This document shows positions 58,162 to 64,000 of a DNA stretch of 64,000 nt, piece after piece. Source of the stretch: Aerococcus viridans (GTDB lineage: Bacteria > Bacillota > Bacilli > Lactobacillales > Aerococcaceae); NCBI RefSeq assembly GCF_002871935.1, contig NZ_PNHQ01000008.1, forward strand, positions 30,163 to 94,162, in the 5' to 3' direction. The position numbers were made by a program, and so were the translations under genes. Each line of letters starts with the position of its first letter. Position 1 is the stretch's first letter. Under the pieces are notes generated by a model. That model saw only the letters and a program-made list of their open reading frames with translations. It was not told where the DNA came from and did no database searches.

Positions 58162-58716
58162 TTAGAATTTATCTACTTGGTCGTAGTCTACTTCTGCTAA
58201 TGTTTCACGTCCAAACATTTCTACAGTAAGTTTCAACTTGCCGTGTTCTGCGTCGATTTCTTGAACGCGGCCTTCCATACCATCAAAAGCACCATCAATA
58301 ACCTTAACTACTTCATCAATTTCAAATGAAATATCACGGTTACGGCCACCTTCACCAAGGCTAGCTAAGATGTTACGAACTTCATCCGGTAATAAAGGGG
58401 TTGGTTTTGAACCTTGACCATGAGAACCTAAGAAACCAGTAACACCTGGCGTATTACGAACAACAAACCATGCTTCATCTGACATGATCATTTCAACTAA
58501 TACATAGCCAGGGAAATTTTTAACTTTAACAATCTTCTCTTTACCTGATTTGGTTTTTTCCACATGCTCTTCTTCAGGTACGATTACGCGATAAATATAA
58601 TCTTCCATGTTCATTGAAGTAATACGCATTTCCAAGTTTTGTTTAACTTTATTTTCATATCCTGCGTAAGTATGGATTACATACCACTCTTTACCAATTT
58701 CGATTTCTTGTACCAT
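58162..58716 (-). CDS. nusG: Transcription termination/antitermination protein NusG
   Basis: 184-residue NusG. The NGN domain is at about 8-110 (EWYVIHTYAGYENKVKQNLE, FPGYVLVEMIMSDEAWFVVRNTPGVTGFLG) and the KOW domain at about 130-180 (VKVIDGAFDGMEGRVQEID). ATG at 58716 has AAAGGAG with good spacing; 15 more upstream codons are spurious. The usual upstream neighbour secE is absent and rplK is not directly downstream. The leader carries a hairpin. Confidence 0.97.
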   Translation of the reverse strand: MVQEIEIGKEWYVIHTYAGYENKVKQNLEMRITSMNMEDYIYRVIVPEEEHVEKTKSGKEKIVKVKNFPGYVLVEMIMSDEAWFVVRNTPGVTGFLGSHGQGSKPTPLLPDEVRNILASLGEGGRNRDISFEIDEVVKVIDGAFDGMEGRVQEIDAEHGKLKLTVEMFGRETLAEVDYDQVDKF

Positions 58717-58769
58717 CGATATACTCCTTTTCTTAATACATTGATAACTGATCAACTTCAAGGCAAATT

Positions 58770-58848
58770 AAAAAACCTTCCTCGTATGAAAGGTTTTCTC
58801 TTCGCTTTATTCGAGGCCCATTATAACACAACAAGTAAGCGTCTGCCA
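58770..58848 (-). promoter_or_regulatory. nusG promoter and leader hairpin
   Basis: An extended -10, TGTTATAAT, is at 58820-58828 on the minus strand, with ATGGCA as a possible -35. The leader then has AAAACCTTTC and GGAAGGTTTT (58772-58797) followed by TTAA, a terminator-like hairpin before the nusG ribosome binding site. Confidence 0.5.
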
Positions 58849-58974
58849 TAACGACTTTTCATTAAAAATAGATAAGCCACCCATCCATATATATAATAAT
58901 CCGCTAGTTTTCTTATTGCAAAATCATAATTTAAGATCCTCTTTATCCTAAACCATCCTTAACATTTTGTTTTA

Positions 58975-58988
58975 GTGATTAAAATCAC
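58975..58988. promoter_or_regulatory. CRP/FNR-type site 1
   Basis: GTGA-TTAAAA-TCAC: the half-site spacing of CRP/FNR-family operators. It lies 400 bases before the flavin reductase module in an AT-rich gap (58850-59377) that has no gene. Confidence 0.4.
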
Positions 58989-59151
58989 ATGAGTAAAAAT
59001 GATAAAACTTCAAATTCCTATGACGTCTAAAAAAATATTTATCACGATTACATAGCCGTTTTACCTAAAATATAACAATCATAAAGCATACAAATTTTAC
59101 CTAATAAAATTTAATTTCATAAATATGTTTTTTAAACAAAAAACTGATATT

Positions 59152-59204
59152 GTGAATGAAGTCACTTAGCGTTATCCTATAATCGTTCGTTGGAAACGTT
59201 TTTA
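59152..59204 (+). promoter_or_regulatory. Promoter of the flavin reductase module with CRP/FNR-type and cre-type sites
   Basis: GTGA-ATGAAG-TCAC (59152-59165) is a second CRP/FNR-type site, lying over the -35 region of TATAAT (59178-59183). TGGAAACGTTTTTA (59191-59204), at the start site, differs from the cre consensus for CcpA at one or two positions. The arrangement suggests activation or repression by a Crp/Fnr protein and carbon catabolite repression. Confidence 0.5.
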
Positions 59205-59377
59205 TCTTGAGGGGGGATACGGTCTTTTGTATTTCTCATTAGTTAGATGAACATAATGAAACTATTGTTAAGATGATGGATATTGATTGGCGATGCTTAT
59301 AAAAGTGACCCGCCTAATATCTCAGCATATTAGCAGCTAAAAAAAATATTTATATCAATATAAAGGGGCATATTTAG

Positions 59378-59989
59378 ATGAATTTTATTGCTATTGTAGG
59401 CACCAATTCAAGCCGTTCTACAAATAGAAAACTATTGCAATTTATAGCAAAACACTTTGCAGATCAAGCAAATATCGAAGTAGTAGAAATTGCTGATATA
59501 CCAGCTTTCAATGAGCCTAAAGATACACCGGCTCCGCAAGCTGTAACGCAACTCGCTAAAAAGATTGAAGAATCTGATGGGGTCATTATTAGTACGCCTG
59601 AATATGACCACTCTATTCCAGCACAGTTAAAATCTGTATTAGAGTGGATGTCTTATTCATACCAACCTTTTATCAATAAGCCTGTAATGATTACTGGTGC
59701 TTCATTAGGAAGCTTAGGTTCTTCCAGAGCCCAAATACATCTACGTCAAATTTTAGACTCTCCAGAAATTAAAGCGCGTATTATGCCAAGTTCTGAGTAC
59801 TTATTAAGTCATTCTGGTGATGCCTTCAACGAAGAGGGACAGCTCGTTTACGAAGACAAAGTGACAGAATTAGAAGAACTATTTACTGAATTCTTACAAT
59901 TCGTCAAAATTAATCAGCAACTCATCGCTTCCCATGACCATCAAACTTTACGTCGTCATGAATTTTCATGGAAGGACATTATAGATTAA
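59378..59989 (+). CDS. NADPH-dependent FMN reductase family protein
   Basis: 203-residue flavodoxin-fold flavin reductase. The FMN loop is GTNSSRSTNRKLLQF near 8-22, then STPEYDHSIPAQLKSVLEWM near 70-90 and GASLGSLGSSRAQ. It is a clear paralogue of the first 180 residues of the next protein, with the same motifs in the same order. It probably supplies reduced flavin or electrons to that enzyme. ATG at 59378 follows AAAGGGGCA. First gene of a three-gene operon. Confidence 0.88.
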   Translation: MNFIAIVGTNSSRSTNRKLLQFIAKHFADQANIEVVEIADIPAFNEPKDTPAPQAVTQLAKKIEESDGVIISTPEYDHSIPAQLKSVLEWMSYSYQPFINKPVMITGASLGSLGSSRAQIHLRQILDSPEIKARIMPSSEYLLSHSGDAFNEEGQLVYEDKVTELEELFTEFLQFVKINQQLIASHDHQTLRRHEFSWKDIID

Positions 59990-60006
59990 GAAAGGAAATT
60001 ATATAT

Positions 60007-62439
60007 ATGAAATTTGTCGGTATTGTTGGTACTAATGCTAAAACTTCTTACAATCGCTTACTTTTAAATTTTATGGCAAAGCATTTTACAGAAGATGAAA
60101 TTGAAATAATCGAAATTGATACAGTACCTATGTTTAATGAAACGGATGACCAAACAAATCACCCTGCGATTCAAGATATAGCACAAAAGATTCAAGATGC
60201 AGATGGGGTCATTATTGGAACACCTGAACATAACCACTCTATCCCTTCAGCACTAAAAAGTGTTATCGAATGGTTATCTTTTAAAATTCATCCACTTGAA
60301 GATAAACCCGTCATGATTGTGGGCGCATCTTATTCTGTTCAAGGTTCATCTCGTTCACAACTGCACCTACGTCAAATTCTTGATGCACCCGGTGTAAATG
60401 CAATCGTTATGCCTGGTAGTGAGTTTTTATTAGGACAAGCACACACTGCTTTTGATGAAGATAATAACCTTAAGGATGAACGAACTGTTAAATTCTTAGA
60501 GAGTTGCTTCAAAAAATTCAAGCGGTTTACACAAGTGGCCACAATTTTAAGTATTCCCGAAGAATTAAACTTTAAGCCTGGTGAATATCATGTAACTGCT
60601 GTTGGACACAACGGTGATTTACCAATGGTTGTTCGTTTCTCAGAGAATAGAATTGAATCTATTGATATTGATTCAAGTGGCGAAACAGAAGGTATTGCTG
60701 ATTTAGTGTTTAAACGTATTCCAGAAGAAATTATCGAAGGTCAAACACTAAATGTTGATACTATCTCTGGTGCATCCCTAACATCTAACGGTGTGATTGA
60801 TGGTGTGGCAGATGCTGCTGACCAAGCTGGTTTTGATTCTAACCTATTACGTAAAAGACCTAAAAACGCACAAGTAAATCAGTCTAAATCACCTATTGAG
60901 ATGGATATGGATGTAGTTGTTATTGGTTCCGGTGGTGCTGGTCTAGCAGCTGCAGCAGCAGCTTTAGATGAGGGTGCTTCTGTTGCAGTACTTGAAAAAT
61001 TCCCAGTTATTGGTGGTAATACAACCCGTACTGGTGGACAAATAAATGCAGCCGACCCTGAATGGCAACGACAATTCCCAGCTATTAAAGGGGAATTAGA
61101 GTCATTAAAAAAACTATATGCATATGATAGTAACGATTTACCTGAGGAGTATCGGGGTTATTTCAATGAATTGAAAGCTGAGCTTGACCAATACTTTGAT
61201 GATATTGAGAACAAAGGTGAAAACTACTTATTTGACTCTGTAAACTTGCATACCATCCAAACCTACTTCGGTGGTTATCGCCAAGATAAAGATGGCAACA
61301 AGATCTATGGAGACGCTAAACTTGTTCATTATTTAGCCGAACACGCTGTAGAAACAATCAACTGGTTGAAAGAGAAAGGTGTCGAATTCGATGAATCTTA
61401 TGTAACCGAACCAGTTGGAGCTACTTGGCGACGGGCACGTGAACCGAAAGAAGCTGAAGGGTTTGGATTTATTAATCCATTACTACAATATATAGAAGCG
61501 AATAATGGTCAAGTTCTCACAGAAACTAAGGCGGATTCTTTCATGATAGAAGATGGTCAGATCATTGGCATCAATGCTACGGGTAAAGATAAACAACCTA
61601 TTCGTATTCGTGTGAAGAAAGGTGTTGTACTAGCAACAGGTGGTTACGGTGCAAATATCAAACTCATCAAACAATACGACAACTACTGGAAAAGCCTACC
61701 AGATAATATCCCAACCACAAACTCTCCTGCCTTAACTGGGGATGGTATCTTAATGGGACAATCGGTTGATGCAGACGTAGTAGGTATGGAATTTGTTCAA
61801 TTAATGCCAAGTGCAGACCCAATCACCGGAAATATCTTTAGCGGTATCGACTGCCCACCAACAGATTTTGTTTTTGTAAACAAGGAAGGAAAACGGTTTG
61901 TTGATGAATACGCATCTCGTGACGTACTTGCGAATGCCTTATTTGAACAAGGTGGCGTTATTTATAATATTTCTGATGCAGAAATTGCTAAAACACGTTT
62001 CAATTCTACAGATGAAAAACTAGAAAATGATATTAAAAATAAAGCGTGCTTTAAGGCAGATACATTAGAAGATTTAGCGAAACAAATAGATATCGATCCA
62101 GAAATTTTTGTTGATACTATTGAAAAATACAACTCATACGTTGAAGAAGGCTATGATCCAGAATTCCATAAATCATCCTTTAACCATAAGGTGGAGGTTG
62201 CACCATTCTACGCTACACCACGTAGCCCTGCTACTCACCACACTATGGGTGGATTAAAAATTAACAGTAAGACCCAAGTAATGGATACTAAAGGTCATAC
62301 GATAAAAGGGTTATATGCTGCTGGTGAAGTGGCTGGTGGTATTCACGCTGGAAATCGTTTAGGCGGAAATGCACTTGCTGACATCTTTATTTTTGGACGC
62401 TTAGCTGGTCATCAAGCAGCTACAGAAACTGCAAATTAA
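60007..62439 (+). CDS. Three-domain flavin-dependent reductase: FMN reductase, FMN-bind, fumarate-reductase-like FAD domain
   Basis: 810 residues without a signal peptide, so cytoplasmic. Residues 1-180 are an NADPH-dependent FMN reductase domain (GTNAKTSYNRLLL, GTPEHNHSIPSALKSVIEW). About 195-280 is an FMN-bind domain with DTISGASLTS near 251-260, the site where ApbE links FMN to Thr. About 300-805 is an FAD-binding flavocytochrome c/fumarate reductase domain (VVIGSGGAGLAAAAAAL, GGNTTRTGGQINAA, HHTMGGLKIN, GGIHAGNRLGGNALADIFIFG). The enzyme should carry electrons from NAD(P)H through two flavins to an enoate such as fumarate, urocanate or an acrylate. Start at 60007 has AAAGGA upstream. Confidence 0.88.
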   Translation: MKFVGIVGTNAKTSYNRLLLNFMAKHFTEDEIEIIEIDTVPMFNETDDQTNHPAIQDIAQKIQDADGVIIGTPEHNHSIPSALKSVIEWLSFKIHPLEDKPVMIVGASYSVQGSSRSQLHLRQILDAPGVNAIVMPGSEFLLGQAHTAFDEDNNLKDERTVKFLESCFKKFKRFTQVATILSIPEELNFKPGEYHVTAVGHNGDLPMVVRFSENRIESIDIDSSGETEGIADLVFKRIPEEIIEGQTLNVDTISGASLTSNGVIDGVADAADQAGFDSNLLRKRPKNAQVNQSKSPIEMDMDVVVIGSGGAGLAAAAAALDEGASVAVLEKFPVIGGNTTRTGGQINAADPEWQRQFPAIKGELESLKKLYAYDSNDLPEEYRGYFNELKAELDQYFDDIENKGENYLFDSVNLHTIQTYFGGYRQDKDGNKIYGDAKLVHYLAEHAVETINWLKEKGVEFDESYVTEPVGATWRRAREPKEAEGFGFINPLLQYIEANNGQVLTETKADSFMIEDGQIIGINATGKDKQPIRIRVKKGVVLATGGYGANIKLIKQYDNYWKSLPDNIPTTNSPALTGDGILMGQSVDADVVGMEFVQLMPSADPITGNIFSGIDCPPTDFVFVNKEGKRFVDEYASRDVLANALFEQGGVIYNISDAEIAKTRFNSTDEKLENDIKNKACFKADTLEDLAKQIDIDPEIFVDTIEKYNSYVEEGYDPEFHKSSFNHKVEVAPFYATPRSPATHHTMGGLKINSKTQVMDTKGHTIKGLYAAGEVAGGIHAGNRLGGNALADIFIFGRLAGHQAATETAN

Positions 62440-62451
62440 TGAGGTGAAAGC

Positions 62452-63789
62452 ATGTATATTTTAGGTTTAATAGGTTTATTACTTGCGATTATTGCAGTGA
62501 TTACTTTATCCTTTAGAGGTTTAAAGATGATTATTGCCGCACCACTGAGTGCGTTAATCATTATTTTAGCCAATCAAATGAATATCTTTGGGGCTTTAGT
62601 TGGCCCCGAGAATTCATATATGAGTGGTCTAGCCAATTTCTTAATTAAAAATTTCGGTATCTTTTTACTTGGGGCTATCCTTGGACAGTATATGGACCGA
62701 AGTGGCGCAACCAAATCAATTGCTGCCTCTTTACTCAAGCGTGTTGGGACTGAAAACCCTTTTAAAGTATTAATGGCGTTAACACTTATTGGTGCTATCC
62801 TAACTTACGGTGGTATTAGTTTATTCGTTGTTTTCTTTACACTCATCCCACTAGCACGCCCTATCTTCAAAGAATTAGATATCAACTGGTCATTAGTATC
62901 CTTACCACTATTCTTTGGTGCTGGTACATTTACCATGTCTATGCTTCCTGGGACACCTTCTATACAAAACGCTGTGCCAACAACTGTTCTAGGAACAAAT
63001 CTAATGGCAGCGCCTTTATTAGGTATCATAGGATTTGCAACCATGTTTATTTTCGGTACTTGGTATATGCACTTCGTACTTAATCGTAGTATTCAGCGAA
63101 ATGAAAACTTCTATTCTTACCTTGAAAATGATGAATCTAAGATTCAAGCCGCTAAAGAAGAAGAAATGACTGATCATAAAAAGCTACCAGGTTTTACATT
63201 GAGCATCATGCCATTAGTGATTCTAATTGCTGTGATCTTCATCTTTAGTAAAGTGGAAAATATTATCTTAATTGCACTAGCACTGACAATCTGTCTATGT
63301 GCCGTGTTATTTAATGGCTATATTGATGATCATACTGGGGTATTGAATGATGGTGCTACTGGGGCTGTTGGTTCAGCATTCGGTGCCGCTAGTGCTGTAG
63401 CTTTCGGTGCTGTATTAACAACTGCGCCTGCGTTTGAAAGTGTTAAAAACTTTTTACTACGTATGCCTGGTCCAGCCCTTGTGAGTCTTGGGGTTATTAC
63501 TGCATTATTATCACCTGTAATGGGGGCTACTGGGGCTATTAGTACTGTGATCACACAATTAGGTGAAACCTATGTTTCAATGGGGATTCCAGCAGAGGTT
63601 GTGCACAGAGTCGCTGTAATTGCCGGTGGTGCTTTAACCTTTATCCCACAATCAGGAGCTGTGATTACCTTTAATGCCGTTAGTGGTTTGAACTTCAAAC
63701 ACGGCTTTATTCATGCCTGCATTTTAAGTAACGTAGGCTTTATCATCAGCTTAATTACCGTAATATTAGCAGCACAACTACTATATTAA
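62452..63789 (+). CDS. GntP-family permease
   Basis: 445-residue carboxylate permease with 12 or so helices, resembling the GntP/gluconate:H+ symporter family (PLFFGAGTFTMSMLPGTPSIQN, SPVMGATGAISTVITQLG, GGALTFIPQSGAVITF). It starts 12 bases after the reductase gene, so it is co-transcribed and translation may be coupled. It probably imports the organic acid that the reductase uses or exports its product. Confidence 0.88.
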   Translation: MYILGLIGLLLAIIAVITLSFRGLKMIIAAPLSALIIILANQMNIFGALVGPENSYMSGLANFLIKNFGIFLLGAILGQYMDRSGATKSIAASLLKRVGTENPFKVLMALTLIGAILTYGGISLFVVFFTLIPLARPIFKELDINWSLVSLPLFFGAGTFTMSMLPGTPSIQNAVPTTVLGTNLMAAPLLGIIGFATMFIFGTWYMHFVLNRSIQRNENFYSYLENDESKIQAAKEEEMTDHKKLPGFTLSIMPLVILIAVIFIFSKVENIILIALALTICLCAVLFNGYIDDHTGVLNDGATGAVGSAFGAASAVAFGAVLTTAPAFESVKNFLLRMPGPALVSLGVITALLSPVMGATGAISTVITQLGETYVSMGIPAEVVHRVAVIAGGALTFIPQSGAVITFNAVSGLNFKHGFIHACILSNVGFIISLITVILAAQLLY

Positions 63790-63799
63790 TGTTGATTTT

Positions 63800-63850
63800 A
63801 ATCAATAGGATTGATCCTTTTAATTCAAGTGATCAATCCTATTTTTTTAG
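63800..63850 (+). terminator. Terminator of the flavin reductase operon
   Basis: ATAGGATTGATC and GATCAATCCTAT arms followed by TTTTTTT. Confidence 0.9.
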
Positions 63851-63856
63851 GTTCTA

Positions 63857-63912
63857 TGATAAATAGTGTTGGTGGGAAATTCTTAGGAATTTCCGCCAGC
63901 ACTATTTTTGGA
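63857..63912 (+). terminator. Second hairpin after the operon
   Basis: AAATAGTGTTGGTGGGAAATT pairs with AATTTCCGCCAGCACTATTT with G·U pairs, followed by TTGG. It could be a back-up terminator or part of a repeat bordering the next element. Confidence 0.5.
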
Positions 63913-63981
63913 TATACAAAAAGGCCATGAAATCCTAAAATAAAGTAAATCACCACAATATACTTGAAAGAAGGAAAATTC

Positions 63982-64000
63982 ATGACCTATTCACCTATTA
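63982..64000 (+). CDS. Start of a further gene (partial)
   Basis: ATG at 63982 follows GAAGGAAAATTC and reads MTYSPI before the window ends. Several IS30-family transposases start with a similar MTYxxLT sequence, so this may be the left part of an insertion sequence, but six codons cannot decide it. Confidence 0.3.

Overview
The window is a stretch of low-GC Firmicutes chromosome, most likely from the order Lactobacillales and best matching an Aerococcus-like or other Aerococcaceae organism. The signs are strong AGGAGG ribosome binding sites, TTGACA/TATAAT promoters, an RNA polymerase delta subunit gene, an SMK-box (SAM-III) riboswitch in front of metK, a Met T-box in front of luxS, a water-forming-type NADH oxidase and the Rgg-type regulator. 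No prophage, CRISPR array, rRNA operon or complete insertion sequence is visible. Most of the window is core chromosome, with small accessory or decayed patches.

Layout. 1-3.3 kb: start of a membrane protein, an MFS transporter, pyrE and pyrF, then a 6S-like non-coding RNA with its own promoter and terminator. 3.5-6.3 kb: methionine/AI-2 module (mtnN, metQ, a dead SDR gene, luxS) behind a T-box whose specifier reads AUG. 6.3-6.9 kb: a decayed unidentified gene and a perfect 40-bp palindrome. 6.9-9.9 kb: pyrG with a CTP-sensing type leader, rpoE and a DUF1934 gene. 10-13.3 kb: lipL, an HD phosphohydrolase and an aldo/keto reductase. 13.4-17.3 kb: a MITE-like repeat, an aminotransferase, a membrane protein of unknown role and a DAO-family flavoenzyme. 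17.3-18.1 kb: mscL followed by two tandem 117-bp structured repeats. 18.1-21.7 kb: the ydcF/rsmI/GIY-YIG/trmN6/yabA block. 22-25.8 kb: a GNAT gene, birA and bioY under matching BirA operators, and an Rgg regulator divergent from an unannotated 21-residue hydrophobic peptide gene (a probable SHP pheromone). 25.8-30.6 kb: holB, tmk, recR, ebfC and dnaX. 30.8-32.1 kb: SMK box and metK. 32.1-34.5 kb: a P-type ATPase pseudogene. 34.6-35 kb: tRNA-Val, tRNA-Lys and tRNA-Thr. 35-36.6 kb: a prepilin peptidase and a PP2C-like phosphatase. 36.7-44.2 kb: rpoC and rpoB behind a leader that carries an intrinsic terminator. 44.4-50 kb: NADH oxidase and a glycine-betaine ABC transporter with two binding proteins. 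50.2-54.6 kb: a ybxB-like methyltransferase and a Mn/Zn ABC transporter behind a DtxR/MntR-type palindrome. 54.7-58.8 kb: rplL, rplJ (L10 leader), rplA, rplK, phoU and nusG. 59-63.9 kb: a flavin-dependent reductase module (FMN reductase, a three-domain fumarate-reductase-like protein, a GntP-type permease) behind CRP/FNR-type and cre-type sites. The window ends in the first codons of another gene.

How it fits together. Several genes are controlled by RNA leaders that sense the product or substrate of the gene: T-box for Met, SMK box for SAM, a GGGC-initiated leader for CTP and the L10 leader for r-protein. LuxS, MtnN, MetQ and MetK form a methionine-SAM-homocysteine recycling set spread over two loci. 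The replication/repair set (dnaX, ebfC, recR, tmk, holB) and the yabA set are normally one cluster; here they are separated by the biotin and Rgg genes. The ribosomal/transcription set (nusG, rplKA, rplJL, rpoBC, ybxB) is likewise split by inserted transporters, phoU and the NADH oxidase. The strongest candidates for new biology are the Rgg/short-peptide pair, the covarying tandem RNA repeats after mscL, and the fused cytoplasmic flavin reductase with its paralogous partner.
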